DNA from: Rhyacichthys aspro
Lineage: Eukaryota; Chordata; Actinopteri; Gobiiformes; Rhyacichthyidae
NCBI GenBank assembly: GCA_036850595.1
Contig: CM072153.1
Span: forward strand, 14,278,169 to 14,342,168
Direction of reading: 5' to 3'
Length of the DNA stretch: 64,000 nt
Part shown: positions 49,931 to 63,560 of the stretch, in pieces
Position numbering within the stretch: the stretch's first letter is position 1
How the letters are laid out: the number at the start of each line of letters is the position of its first letter
The notes under the pieces: model-generated
Seen by the model: only the letters and a program-made list of their open reading frames with translations
Databases searched by the model: none
What the model was told of the DNA's origin: nothing
Made by a program: the position numbers and the translations under genes

Positions 49931-51609
49931 CCTTTTTATTTCTCTTTTGTGCACTTAAAAATGAGACCCTTCCGCTGTGTGTCGATGTGTGCGTAACGGC
50001 GCAGACTGGAAAGACTATCAGTTAAGAAAGGACAACTGTCACCGATACTCAAGACCTCAGTCTATGACAAATGAGGGATTTTAAAGAGAAATAGCTTTTA
50101 ACTCTATTACAAATTAGCCTTTGGGGAAGAGGCTTTTTGGATGAAGCTGAAACAACCTTCATGTAATAAACTTAAAATACATTTGACACTTCTGCATTAA
50201 ATATGTCTAAATCCACCACACTAACTATTTCTCAAAAGCTCCATTGGCTTCTGTTGAGTCACTGGATAATAGCTGTATTATTACTCAAAATGTTAATAAT
50301 ACTTTATTATACAATATAACTGAAACTGAACACTTACATTTGCACTATATTAAAATTAAGGTCAGTGCTGAGAGTATTCAGAGGACAATCATTACACTAG
50401 AAAAAAAAATCTAATTAATGCCAATAAATGCCTATTTTATTGTTGTCCAAAATTTCTCTAAGGAGAAATAAAACACTTGGTGTGGTTTGTAATTCTGATT
50501 CACTGCTATGTGTAACCACCTTAGTCAGACTGGAGATGGACTAGACACTTTGAGCATGTTCCACAATACGATGCCTGGAACTGACGGAGGAACAGGGGGA
50601 GAAGAAAGTGGCAAGAGCTTGAGCCAGGCCCACATAATTTTGGAGTTGGTACACACTAGCAAACATTTTTGTGGGTTGTTTTTTGTCTCGGTTAATCCTT
50701 TTTAAAGAAGACGAGGAGAGACTGGGTTAACAGCCCCCTTCCAACCATCAACATCATTTCATTCTGAGTAAGTATCGGCCCTGTGAAAAATACTGAACCA
50801 TTAGAGAACTGAAAGTGGTAACCAGACAAGTCAGCCAGCATTCAGAAACTTCAAATAAAGTCCTATGTTTTTGTAAAAAACAGCGTGAGTGTAAAGATAT
50901 GAGGAATGTGTAAAGGACAAACGAATCATTAGTTGACTAAGAACTAATGCGTTATCAGCCATGAGCTTTGTAAAACGCCTCTCTTATCTGCTCTATCGTA
51001 ATCGGGGGGACTTTGAGGCCTGATGGACTGATGGCAGTTAGATATAACCTGTCGATGTGTTCATGGGGCCAGAGCGACTGCAAAGTTGGCGATGAGAACT
51101 TTGATACCAACGCAACACAGTACAGAGATGACCCAAAGGACGAGGGACAGGCTCCAACTCAGCAGTGGGCCTACTTTCTTCAAATATTAGGGTCAGAGAA
51201 CAATGTGGGTCTAGACCCTCTTTAGACTGGGACAATTTTTATTTTACTTTCTCTTCCACATGAGCAAAGATAGTACAGAATAAAATGTATCAATAAGTGA
51301 AGTATCAATTTCATCATTTTACTATGAAACTTTATCAAAAACAGAGATATCAATTTTCTATTAAAGTTTTTATTGGAAACCACTCTAATTAGGACCAACC
51401 CAGTGGAAATGGGGCTACAATAATCGAATTGACAGTCAAAGCTGAAGGGAATAAACCCCAAACCAGCAGATCCTGACCTCTGGCCTGTATCAACACTGAC
51501 TGCTCCCCTCGTCCTCGTCCCCCTCCTCACGTCTGGCCTGTGCCCAGAGCACACGGTGGCTAACGAGGGTGTACTTTCTTAACATTCATCATGGCTGAAC
51601 TCTGAAACT

Positions 51610-51689
51610 TTATCAGCGGCGGAGAGCGGCGCCACAGCCCCGGCCCCGGCTTTCTCAGCTCTCAGATAGGGCCGATAAGACGCTGATAG
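51610..51689. promoter_or_regulatory. GATA-motif cluster
   Basis: TTATCA at 51610, AGATAG at 51664, CGATAAG at 51673 and TGATAG at 51684: four sites in 80 bp, in a GC-rich setting that includes GGCCCCGGC. Confidence 0.38.
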
Positions 51690-52607
51690 ATTACAGCAGA
51701 TTGTTTTACTCCGGGGGACACTGCTGCTGCTCATACTAATACAGACAGAACACTCGCCGTGAGAGAAAGAGAGCTGAGGAGAGGGGCCATGGGCACAGAC
51801 AGGGCAGGCCAAACTGCAGCGAACACCAACTGGAGTTTGGAAACAAAAACTAGAAATAATTGGTTGATGGGCATTGCAGCCAATCCATTAAAACCCCCAA
51901 AACTACTAAACAGGTTTTCAGTAATCATTAGATCAAGTTCTAACCAACATAAACATTGAGCACTACACAAGTTTATACGTAACATTTAAATTATATTTGA
52001 AGCAAACTTTTGAAATGTAGGAAGACGTAAGAAGGAAATCAATTGTTTTATAGTTAATTTAAAAAGTAGAGTATTATGCATCTCTTCTTCTTAATATGTG
52101 TGTTTTTACAAGAACAATACAAGCTTCATTTTGTCTTTGCAATTCTCTTTTTTATTTTTGTCTCATTGAAAATTTCCTTTCCCAAATAAACAGACTACAG
52201 TTCACACTGCTCTTTTGGCCCAATAGTAGAACACTACACTTATCTGTGGCCCTTCACATCATTTTGAAAATGAAAATGGCACATGTCATTCTATTGTGCA
52301 TCTTCATGGCATAAAAAAGTCTGTAACATCATACCCAACACTGTGACACTGAGGGACATTTTACAAAATACACTTTAAAGGTCGTTTTAATAAGTTTGCC
52401 ATTCTGGTGTAAACTAATGAAATGAGTGGTGCTTTCAGAGAGAACTGTTGGCAGTGTGGACGTCACCAGGTGAGTGATACATACAATGAGAATAAGGCTG
52501 ATCTGAACTGAAGCCGGAGGTGTTTCTCTTTGTTGTGAGTCCACAGAGAGCAGGGAGTGGACAGCTGAGAAAAAAAAAGAGAGAAAACAGCAGAAAAAGC
52601 GCGGCGC

Positions 52608-52712
52608 TGATAAAAAGGGACGATAAGAAAAGGAGTGTGTGTGTAGGAGTTGGTATCAGTGTTATCTATCAGTCTTTTTCACTGGGAGCCTGTGTTGTTT
52701 TAGCCCTTATCT
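52608..52712. promoter_or_regulatory. GATA-motif cluster
   Basis: TGATAA at 52608, CGATAAG at 52621, TTATCT at 52662, an overlapping CTATCA at 52666 and CTTATCT at 52706: five sites in 105 bp on both strands. Confidence 0.4.
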
Positions 52713-55700
52713 AACAGCACCAAAATGCCAGGAACAAAAAGACAGAGAAGAAATGGCCCTGTGGATTATTCATGGGGCCGACCGATAAAATGTTGATGCT
52801 GAAATCAAGACCAAGACGGAGGCCTCACCTACTCTTTCCCAGAATGCTGTGTGTTGATGATTTTTACAGTTAGTTGCTATAAGCAGATTGGAGCTGATTT
52901 AACTCTTTGTGCCCTTTCCTGACACCGTTCAGTCCACACACAAAGACTCTGCTGGGCCCAGATAAGAGCAGGCCTCGTCTGTGGCTAACACAGCGGCAGC
53001 AGCACACAGGACAGGTTAGAGTCTGAACTGGTGACATGAGGCTGACCCAACTTTACCTTAGAGGTGATGGTCCAGTGCATTGTATTCATTCAATTTCAAA
53101 TGTTAGGTATTTATTGCAATAAGAATATAACATAAATATAGTACCCTGCCTTGCTTGTTTTCACTCTGCATGTCTGCAAATGGGATGCACACAAGGAGCA
53201 TATCACAAAATGGCTAATTCTTATCACAACATTTTGGTATATCACAAAAAATAAAACATTTCCCATCCCTAATGTTAAGATCTGTGTTGTCTCTTTCACA
53301 GTCTGGATCAGACAAACTGGTGTCTTTGTGTTTTTTCTGTCTCTGATTTGCTAATAACTCCAGAGCTTCATGCATTACTGTCCAGACATCCAAATGCCAA
53401 TTTTACACCTTAAAGGGGCAAGAGCCAAAATACTAAATGTCATTCCCGAAAACTGTGTATGTACTGAATGGTTTTTCAATATTGAAATGACAACGAGGTA
53501 ATAGGAGATAACTGACTTTTTATTTCTTTGTAGATATTATTTTTTACAATGACTTGAAAAGTACTTTCTGCTTTTCTTCTGCTCCATCTGAATAAATATT
53601 TTGACGTGACTGCAGTTCAGGGAGTCTTGTACATCTACAAATTACAAAATATTGCTAAGTTATACATGTGTTTTAAATAATCAAAAATAATTAAAATCTC
53701 TACTTGTGCTAGTGATTTTAGTGATATTTTCGAAATACATTTAAAGTGCATGGGGGTTCTTTCTTCTGCATGTTACTGTAAGAAAAATTTAATTACAGCA
53801 AAAAATAATCCCGCTGTAGAAGATAATAGAGGTATCCTCAATAAAGATTAATGAGATGCAAAAAGAACCATCCTCCACTCATTTCACATTTGTGGAATGA
53901 TATTTTATTAGCTCCTATTCCTTATACTTTAAGGTTAGATTTGATGAGGTTATTGGGCTGAGATTAGATCTGCTTTATAGAGGTGTGTTATTACGTTCTG
54001 TCTGTCTGGTCCTCAGGCTGTGGGTGGGTGATGGTGGGGAAAGTGAGACCTGAGACAGACAGAGAGTGGTCCTTGTGTTTCACACTTGACCCTTTTTTAA
54101 ACCGTAGGTCACCTGGTGCCCCCCAGCACCCCTCCCAGCTCAGGTTACCCACCTGAGAGTGTGCTTCACAAGATACACTCTGCACCTGTCAAATAAGCCA
54201 CGTAGTTGCACCTGTGTTTGGAAAGTTCAATTCAAATATCATTTATTTCTCAGTTGGAAACAGCTTGTGAAGCGCATGTATTAGATTACTGTTAAAGTTT
54301 CCGTCAATTGCTATTTTTATAGTTTTAGAGTCCATTTTGGGTGCTAGCCAAACCGTGCAGGTACTGCACATTGAAAATATGTTAGAGGAGGCAGTGGGAT
54401 ACTACTTGATGTTACTCACTTAATCTAAATTGAACAAAGACAGGTTATTGATGGGATTTATCCACTACGACATTACAGAAATCAACTTAAAGGTGACTGT
54501 AGTTAATGTTGATGGTTGTCATAGCGCCTCCTACTGGCCTGGTTCCAAAGTACAGCTTTTTTTTCCAGCTGAGTGCATCTGTGGTTCATGGTCCATATTC
54601 TGCCCAGACAGTGGCCATCACAAGTAAGGAGATTTACTATAAACGCACTGCACTAGATATTTGTGAGAAGTGGAAAACTATTTCACACAGACTTATCGTG
54701 AGTGTGTCAGACAGAAAGCCAGTGTGGGTCTAATCTACCAAGGTCAGTGAGTGTGGCCTGGACAACAACATGTTATTCTGCTGCAGCAGCATCCCAGCGG
54801 CTCACATCAACAACGACATACCATTTCCATACTGTGTGGAATAAACCAGGACATCACTTTTACTAAACACCGACCCAGATTCCCCAAATCTATGTCTGGA
54901 ATATTTATAGAGGAAAAAATAGCATATCAGCCTTTCAGATATCCATGTACGTACCATTTCTTTTTATAGTAAGAAACAACATTAAATCATTGATAAGATT
55001 ACCTGCTTGGTCATGGAAAAAAATCACAACAAAGTAGAATACAAGAAATAAATTGATGTTTAGTAACCATTTCACTGCCACAAACTATGAGTCAACTCAA
55101 GTGTAAGTCTACATTTGCCAAAAATCTTTAATCTTTAAATTAAATTCATATTTATTGTACATATACTCAATAGAATGCATACAAACTGTTGTGGTTGTGT
55201 CACTTTAAGTTCTGATTTTTAAAACTTGTACTGTAAAATGTATATGATACTTTGAGCCAGAACATTTTCACAATAAACCTCACGTATTTCATGTACTTCA
55301 TTCAGAAAACAGAAAAGAGCAGGTGTTCATTGGCACCCCACAGAAAACTATTTAGATTTCACTTTCATTTAATGTCCATGGAGCTTGGTGTTGAGCTCTG
55401 TGACCTTCCTGTGTGATGAGTAAGTGCAGAGACAGTTGGCAGTAGTAGCAACAGGTATAAGCTTTGTCTGGAGTGAGTTGGACTATCGATGAGTGACAGA
55501 AGCCTGGCCTGTATTTTGGCGAAGGCTGAGGAGACAGAGGAGGCCAAGGCAGAAGCTGGAGAGGCACAGAGCTGGAGATCTGCAGATAAAACTTGAAGTG
55601 TGCATGTGTGTCGAGGATTTGGATCTCTCTTCTATCAAGCTGGAGCCATCGGTGATAAAAGTCCACCTGGAAAAGGCTGTAGCTGCATCGGGAGTTCAGT

Positions 55701-55981
55701 GGGCCGCAAAGGCCTGTGTGCCCCCTGCTGTGTGCCCCCTGCTTTTCAATCCCCCATCTGTGTCTACCCACTCATGTTGCCAGCACTAGTTTTCTGCTCC
55801 ACACTGATGTAAGGCCACAGCATCTGCAAACAAACTCCTCAGACACATGTCTAGTCTGGCACAATGGCCTCCCCACTTCAGGCCGGCTTTAGAGAAATGA
55901 AAAAAGGAGCTTTTTTCTCTTTTCTGCTGCACCCCACCCTTTTCTCGATAGAGAGAGGGAGAGGAAGAAAAAAAACATAAT

Positions 55982-56271
55982 TTATCTGTGTATTATCAAG
56001 AAAGGCAGACACTTTAATCACTCAGCTATGAAGTCAGTATTTCCATTCTTATCAGCGGCAGGAGTGGAAATGGAGAGGAGATAGCGTTGTGGGAGCCCAT
56101 CGGTGGGCAGGAATGATAATGGGGGGGTGGGGGTGAGGGAGGGAGGTGGGGGGGCAGGGCTTCGGCTATTGGACCGCTGTGTCAGCTCTATCTGCAGCCA
56201 TTATCAAGGGTCTTATCGCGCTCAGCATCAGCCTCGCTGTAATGGGGCCAGTTCAACTTTCCACATTATCA
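55982..56271. promoter_or_regulatory. Densest GATA-motif cluster in the window
   Basis: TTATCT 55982, TTATCA 55993, CTTATCA 56048, AGATAG 56079, TGATAA 56114, CTATCT 56188, TTATCA 56201, CTTATCG 56212 and TTATCA 56266: nine sites in 290 bp on both strands, with a G-rich stretch at 56120-56160 in the middle. About one such site would be expected by chance. This is the best candidate for a GATA-responsive intron 1 enhancer. Confidence 0.45.
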
Positions 56272-59200
56272 TAGCGCCAAGACCTGCTTCGCCAAGGCTA
56301 GGGGTCTGGCTCAGACACAGAGAGGGGTGGGGGCTGGATAGACAGAATGAAAGAGGGGTGATAGAGGTTCAAAATGGATGCTAGGATTCATCTGAGGTGG
56401 AGGAGGTAAGAGCGGCCGATGCAGGAATCTGAATCAACTTCTCTCACAGATTTGTTGTTGAACGCTGTATCACGGTGACATTGTGTTGGTCCTTGTTGCG
56501 TCTACGCTCCACAGCAGTGTTTACGCTCACACTTCTCAGACTTCCTGTCTTTCAGGCTAATGTTGTATTAGATCAACAGGCCCAGAATAAATGCTCATAC
56601 AACAAAGGCTCATTAATCTGACAGATTATACAAAATTACTTGTAGATCCGTCAAGTGTTATCGCCATCTCTATGAAGACAGGATGGGTGTTGACTTATTA
56701 CAGTTTGGCTTTAATTCTAGCAGCATCTTAATCATGCTGGGTCAAAAGGATTTCAGACTGAAGAATAGAGCATTCAACAAAACAATACTTTGACACAAAC
56801 ATATTTAAGCCCATGGACCTCAGCTGGATAGTCTCTCTTAAAGAATCCATACTGGAGCTGCGTGACAGAAGGAGCAGATGCATTGTTGTTGAATACTGCA
56901 ACTATAACTCATGTACACATAAGATGCAGTAACTAAAATGTATAACTAATATTCTAATCATTTAATAAAAGTATGAAATTCAATTTAAAAAAATCTTTGG
57001 TTTGAGAACGAGGGCTCTGAATATATTTGAATTGAATTGAATGAAAGTGTAAATGCATATAATACTGAAACATTACAGCAGTTCAATATGTCTTATGTGA
57101 TACAGACAACTAAAATATTGATGGAATTTAACACCTATAAACATATCAGCTGTATTGTGTTTGTTTGGCAAGGGCAGAAACCCATCTCGTGGCTATTTTA
57201 TGAGCCACAAAATAATAATAGCATTTTATGTTCTATGAGTGGAAGAGTGGTTATCAATGGAAGCCAATCCTACTTCACTTTACCCTTGGATTTAATAATT
57301 ATTTTGGTCAGGAGGAAGTTGAAGTATCAAAGCATTATGTCATCTGTGGCACACTCACACACTCTGTCCGGTTGTAAACACACAGAGGTATGATTGGCAG
57401 CTCACTTATCAGCAGTAGAGCCAGAGCACAGGTTTTACACAAGCACAAAGCCGTCCACAGAAGAGCATCAGTGCAACTCACAGACTCACACTGCACTGAC
57501 AGCCAGAACCCAAACCACCGCTGTCCACAGAATCAGAGCAGAACCTCTCAGTAATGTCCGCTATCAGCCTCTGTTGGCCAGTATCAGAACTGCACTCACA
57601 TCAGGCTGAGGGTGCAGAGGCTCAGGGAGACAATGGCATTAACACCAGCAGAATCCGGGCCCACAGTAAAGCCCCATCCCAGACGGCCCAGTCTGTGTGA
57701 ATGTGCAGACTGGGGCAGGAGCCGGCGGTCTAGACCTGCTCTGTTGAGGTAACTCCCACGAGGCTCATCCAGCTTCTCCTCTTTCTTCTTCTATTGTTTT
57801 GGACGCTGAATGCTCCTTATCGCCCACGTCCTGCCCGTTTCCTCCTCCAGCTTCTCGTACTCGTTCTATCTCTTCTCTTCCTGGACAGTCCGTATTAAAA
57901 ACAGAGCTGGCACTAAACAGAATTCATGAACATAATAGACATTGATTTAAAGTACACTTTACTTTCAGTTACTTCTTCCTTCAGCTTTTTGTTACACGTC
58001 CAATCAATTTACATCTTTGACAGACCGCAGTTTAAGTTTACAGTTTCTCCTGTCAGTTGTGTAACTGCTGTTATAGTCCAGACTTTTTTTTTGCTACATA
58101 GTATTAACAGTACTTGTGGATTTTATCATTCAAAAACTTTGTGGTAAACTGTAGACTCAATTATTTAACCCCTGGTAGTGTTTTTATGTGAACTAAAAAA
58201 AAAAACTGTTCTAGACTCTCTCTCGAAGATTTGCACAATATGCTACACTTCCATGGAAAAGAGTTTTGCCAATACCCATCTTAAATGAGAGTGTTTGTTT
58301 TTTCTCCTGATCCTGAATCAAGAGCAGCAGGTGCCGCGGGGTCAGAGGTGGCAGTCTTAAACGCGTGTGTCTTTGATTCACTTACAGAGACAAAGGAGTC
58401 GCTGTCACACCGCTCTGAACTTTAACCCCTGTTGGCACGGTTTAATATGGCTCATGTGGGAATTCAACGACAGGCTTTGAGCAACAGTTGCATTTATTGA
58501 TGGCAGACTGTGTGTGTGTGGCTGTAAAAACAGGTCAGGCAGCGCTGTTTGCTCAGGTTGCCTTAACACCCCGGAACAGAGCGCTCAGCACAGTAGGAGC
58601 AAATGGCCTTTCTTATCACTGCTTATGAGGGGGGGCTTGTCATAACACTATAACTCGTATAACACGCACACACCGGACACACATCCGCTCTTGAACAGTG
58701 TCCTGTAAGCGCTGGAGTCACACTGACCAGAGATCACATATTTGCCACGTGGCTCACACATACTCCGTACTCAACAATGGGCTTCGACCAGACCAATACA
58801 GTGCACTATGTAACTTTGTACAACTAATAATGGAGCAGTTCCATATGAGTTTGCGGCAGCATCTGTCTCCATTAGCCCCTGAGTAGGTATATGTGCTGAA
58901 AGGTTACACACTGTTTTGCTTTACACCAGCTTAAATTTGAAACTCAGAAATTATTACTACAATGCTTCACCTTTCTTTTTGGTGGGCTGTCATTCAGGAT
59001 GTATATGACAATATGATAACGCTGTTTCAAATTCATATTGAGGACCAGACTAAATGACTAAGTATATCCGCTCATATGAACTAAATCGTGTGATTTTTTT
59101 TCTCATTTGGCAGGCTGTTTTTCAGATGAACTCTCAATAGGTCTGCCATGGACACATTGCAATTTATACATTTCCCTAATTTAGATTTTCTGATCCTCAA

Positions 59201-59759
59201 TATTTATTCAATCATTCCTTTTGTACTGCCTAAAACTGAAGAGACATGCAGACTCTACATAGAAAGTATATTATTATCATAAGTGAAAATATCGCTCTTC
59301 TATATTGTGTCATATGCAAAGGTCAATAAAAGCTCACATTGTATTACATTTTTGGTCTTGTGTCCTTCTGGTGGGACACATAACTACAAATACTTATATT
59401 GTGGTGAAAGGGGTTGAGTGAATGTGGCGCTGAGTATGTTACAGATGGCACATGAGGACACTACGATGAGATGGCTGTGTTGCTCAGGTTAAACAGCCTC
59501 CATCCTCGTAATTACTGCCAGAGTAAACATGAAGCTACTCCGGCCCGGCTAATGTTTTCTCTGCTCTCTCATCTACCCAGGTCAAAAGTCAAACCGCTTA
59601 CAACGGTGCAGAGTCAGAGAACCATAATTCACACACGGCTGTCCCCCTGGGTAAATAGCAGGAAGGGGTAATAACTCATTTACACACCAAGCACAAACGC
59701 CGCTTCCTCTGTAAACCTGACAGCTTCCCCCTGTGCTCCAACTCAGCACAACACACAGC

Positions 59760-59791
59760 ACATGCACCGCCACATGCACCGCCACATGCAC
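59760..59791. repeat. 12-bp tandem repeat
   Basis: ACATGCACCGCC repeated about 2.7 times. Confidence 0.9.
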
Positions 59792-60241
59792 ACGGCGTGC
59801 AATAAACACATCCACACTGATGCTGAGTGGAACTTAAAAAGAAGAAAAACAAGGAAAAGCACTCCTGCCGCCAAGTTAAAAAGCAACACCTCTAGAACAG
59901 CTTATACACTTATAATATCATCAAGTTTATGCATGGATTATGACTGTACAATATCAGAAAAACAGACAATATGTGATAACTGTGTTGAATATTGACATAA
60001 CAACAGTGATATCTGAAGCTCCCTTTTGAAAAAAGTTGAATAGATATACAGTGGTCCCTCGTTTATCGCGGGGGTTACGTTCTAAAAATAACCCGCAATA
60101 GGCAAAAAAAAAGTAGTCAGCTTTATTTTTTACAATTATTATATATGTTTTAAGGCTGTAAAACCCCTCACCACACACTTTATACACTTTTCTCAGACCG
60201 GCATTAACATTTTCTCACATTTTTCTCTTGTTTAAACACTC

Positions 60242-60325
60242 TCAAAGTTCAAACCTTAGCATCTTCCTCTGCCTTTTGGGTGCAACCGCAGGTGGCTTTG
60301 TCGGTGCAGAACGTTTCATCGACAT
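60242..60325 (-). pseudogene. N-terminal remnant of a Tigger-type transposase (copy 2)
   Basis: A 27-codon frame, MSMKRSAPTKPPAVAPKRQR then KMLRFEL and stop, identical in protein sequence to the one in copy 1. There is no DNA-binding or catalytic domain after it, so it is non-functional. Confidence 0.5.
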
Positions 60326-60475
60326 TGTGGGTTTTGTCGGGGAGAAAACTTGCAAACATACAGCACTTCAGAGTCACACTGCTAGAGATCGAACATTTAT
60401 GTAAATTTGGCAACGCATTCTGTACTGTACAGGTGACACGGCACAGAGGAGATTGATTGACAATGGTCTACAGTC

Positions 60476-60593
60476 CCTTAGCCAATCAGGACGCAGAACA
60501 CAATGCGCGAGTTCTTCCTTAGCCAATCAGGACGCAGAACACAATGCGCAAGTTCTCCCTTAGGCAATCAGGACGCAGAACACAATACGCATT
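60476..60593. repeat. 41-bp tandem repeat, three copies, inside Tigger copy 2
   Basis: The units begin CCTTAGCCAATCAGGACGCA and continue GAACACAATGCGC; they start at 60476, 60517 and 60558. The first two carry CCAAT motifs and the third reads GGCAAT. The last unit is the most divergent at its end. Confidence 0.92.
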
Positions 60594-62775
60594 CATACGC
60601 TGTAAAAAAAAAAAAAAGGCATGCAAAATTGCACAAAAAAATCCGCAAAACAGTGAGGCTGTGAAAGGTGAACCGCATTATAGCGAGGGACAACTGTATA
60701 AAAAAATAAATAAAAAAATAGGACTCTGGACTAACTTCTACAGTTGGTCACTCTGGACAATTACTTTAACAGCAGGTGTGTAATATTGTAATATATTGGT
60801 GCAATATGGATGTTGTCACAGCTTGTTTTGCGGGAAAAAAAATGTGTTGTATTATGCAGCCCTGATATTAATGCATAAAATCGCCACACACAAGAAACAT
60901 CTGTAACCAAACAGTGGGTTAACACAATGCAGTGGAAGTTTTCTATCCAATTGTCAATGATTAGCAAGTTGGATATGCCACAAAAATATCAAAAGGCGTA
61001 TTTGTGATATTTGTAAACTGCAATATGTGATGTCGAGATAACTGGACAATTTTAAAGTTCAGTGCACCTGAGTGAAAAAGTTAGACTTCACAAACCTGGT
61101 CCTATTAACTAATTGTGCCTCTTATGATTTTCGAAATTATAATCATCTGAAAGCAGTATGTTTGTAATATGTAATATTTTATACTTTTATTTGACAGTCA
61201 CAATGGATGGACAGGACGAGAGAAAGAAACCAGGTGAGCCACTGAAGTCCCTCTCTCGGATTTATTAATAGGTTAAGTCTAGTTTGTCCCGTTTGGAACC
61301 ATTTTTGTGGTGTTACAAACAGAGATTGTTGAAGGGGAACAACCCCCATCCTAACTGAATGGTAGAGGGCAGTGTTGCTCCATCTCTGTCTTTAACCAAT
61401 ATGTTTAATAATAAATATTATATATATCCCAGGTGTTGTTGGGCAGGTTGTGAACTTGTGTGTGACTTCTCTCCAAACACTCGCTCTTGTTTGACAGATT
61501 CAGAAACGACTGCAGTTTTATGTGGTTCTCATATATGAAGCTCTCTGATGTGCGAGTTTGATACCCAATCAGTCACCATCTGCTTCTGCTAATATCTGTC
61601 AGTTGAATCTGCCCAGTGCTAGTCATCCTGCTGACGCTGCTCTTTCCTCTTGCTCTGCTCTAATAGAAAACGAAGATTTGAAAAGCAAAAAAATCTTGCT
61701 GATAATCATCGATGAACACTCAAATTTCCCCTACATGTCTGCCATATCTGTAGCGGCATCTGCAATGAGTAATACGTGGTATTAATTTTAATTAAAATTT
61801 ATCAATGACAATGCTTGTTAGGGAGGAGAGAGCCGAGAGTGGAGGGAGGGGCCGGAGAGAGAGTGTGAGAGGGAGAAAAGAAATGCATTCACACCTATCA
61901 TCTAATTATACAACAACATTAATCCCATTAGGCCTGGAACTGATTGCCAGGGTGCGGCCCCACGCTGCTGTTGTTATTGCTGTGGAGCCTGGGCCCCTGC
62001 CTGCTCCAGCCTGATAACAACTCCAATCAGACTTGTGATCTGGATCTGCGCCGGAGATCGGGCCCCGAGGCTTATCCAGAGTTCACATCGAGCTAAAAGC
62101 AGAACAAAGAGAGCACAGCGCACACATAAATGCACACACAGGAGTGAGCCAAAGTGAAAGAACACACACAGCTCACAAACAATGAATTCATCTCTCAATA
62201 GTGCGGCCATAAAAACGATCACATGACCCAGGCCTTGTCAGACGCTGATAAAAAGCGCAGCAGAAACACACTGCATCCATGAACTAAGACTAGACCACTC
62301 AACCTCTGCTTGTGAGACTATAGTTTTAAAGTCTAACATTTGAGCCTTGTTTGGTGCTAACTTCAGTGGAGTTAATACTAGCACTGCATTACTTTTCACT
62401 TGAAGCTCCAGTAGTTTCTCAGCTTTCTAACCCCCAAACAGACAAATCCAGAGCCACTTTTCCACATTTTAGCCCTTCTTATTCTAGAAGCACAAACTGT
62501 GGGTTGACATGTGTCAAGGTATACAAATAAACAAAATATACATACTTTTAATTTTGCACCTGAAACAGCATAAAATAATCTTGTATGCAGTAAATTTGCC
62601 ATGTATATTTTTATTATGTGATAGTGACTAAAAGCAGGAGGAGGAGAGTGTCTGGAGGAGGTCAACGGGACTTCCTTGTCTGGACTCTGCAGGCGTCCTG
62701 GTTTGTTTTAAGTCGTGGGAGGCAGCTCATTATTCATGCTGACCTCTGAGCTCCAGTTCTGATGTCATAGGAACA

Positions 62776-62800
62776 ACACACACACACTCACACACACACA
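62776..62800. repeat. Interrupted (CA)n tract
   Basis: A short CA-rich microsatellite with one TC interruption. Confidence 0.85.
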
Positions 62801-62805
62801 GAGGC

Positions 62806-62867
62806 CTTATCTGCTGTGTGCATCTGCAGCCTGCTTATCTCTCTCCCATCAGCAGGCCTCACTATCA
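62806..62867. promoter_or_regulatory. GATA motifs with an E-box
   Basis: CTTATCT at 62806, E-box CATCTG at 62821, CTTATCT at 62834 and CTATCA at 62862. The E-box and second GATA site are 8 bp apart, close to the spacing of TAL1-GATA composite sites, but the order is reversed from the usual one when read on the GATA strand. Confidence 0.33.
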
Positions 62868-63560
62868 GCCCACATCTTTCACTGAAGGGTGGGGCTCAGC
62901 TGCCATTAAAACACACCACATACACTCACTCACTTCATACTGCTCTGTCTAGTGTTTACCTACAGCTCTAAGTCTTTTATTGGGTTGAGGTATGTCTCCA
63001 TAGCACTTTTTAGATCTGCTACAAGTGAGCATTCATTGATAGATAGCAATATTTTCAAACTATGGACAGAATTCAGTACCTTGATAGTATTTCAGATAAT
63101 TTTCCTGGTCCAGGTTTTGTGCTTTCTGACACTTTTACAGAGCATTATTTGCAATTTGTTCTATTTTTTTTCATCTTCAGGCTAGGAAAATCCCCAAAAA
63201 ACATGACTATTTTTGTAGGAATAAAGAACTGCAATGTGACTGAAATATGAGCTTAACCAGTTTTGTTTATAATGTTACTTACTCTAAAAACTAAGTGTTT
63301 AGAAATCTGACAGTCTCTTAAAAGATCAAATGACAAATATAGATCTAAACTAGACTGCCCACGTCTAAAGAAGAGTACCCTCAGAGCAGCAGGGTTAAAT
63401 GAGTTACTCCAATATTGAGTACTTTCCTTGGTATGGTGTCAAACCTAATTCTAATCATCTGTCACTCACAAACCACAAACAAAAACATGCAACATCCAGC
63501 TGTAATTAAAGTGCCCTCCATGCTCCATCTCTTGCTCCATCTAGCCCCCTCCCTCTCCCA

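Larger units (their letters stand above)
60049..60696 (-). mobile_element. Tigger/pogo-like non-autonomous DNA transposon, copy 2 (648 bp)
   Basis: It starts CAGTGGTCCCTCGTTTATCG, and the opposite end on the other strand starts CAGTTGTCCCTCGCTATAAT. It is flanked by TA (60047-60048 and 60697-60698). It is the same family and orientation as 7924-8342 but retains an interior of about 220 bp (60401-60622) that includes three 41-bp tandem repeats. A transposase N-terminal remnant lies at 60242-60325. This longer copy is closer to the parental non-autonomous element, and copy 1 is a deletion derivative. Confidence 0.9.

Noticed and set aside
55352..55771. 139-codon open frame on the minus strand
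   Set aside because: Composition is unlike a folded protein, no motif is recognised, and no splice or promoter signal supports it.
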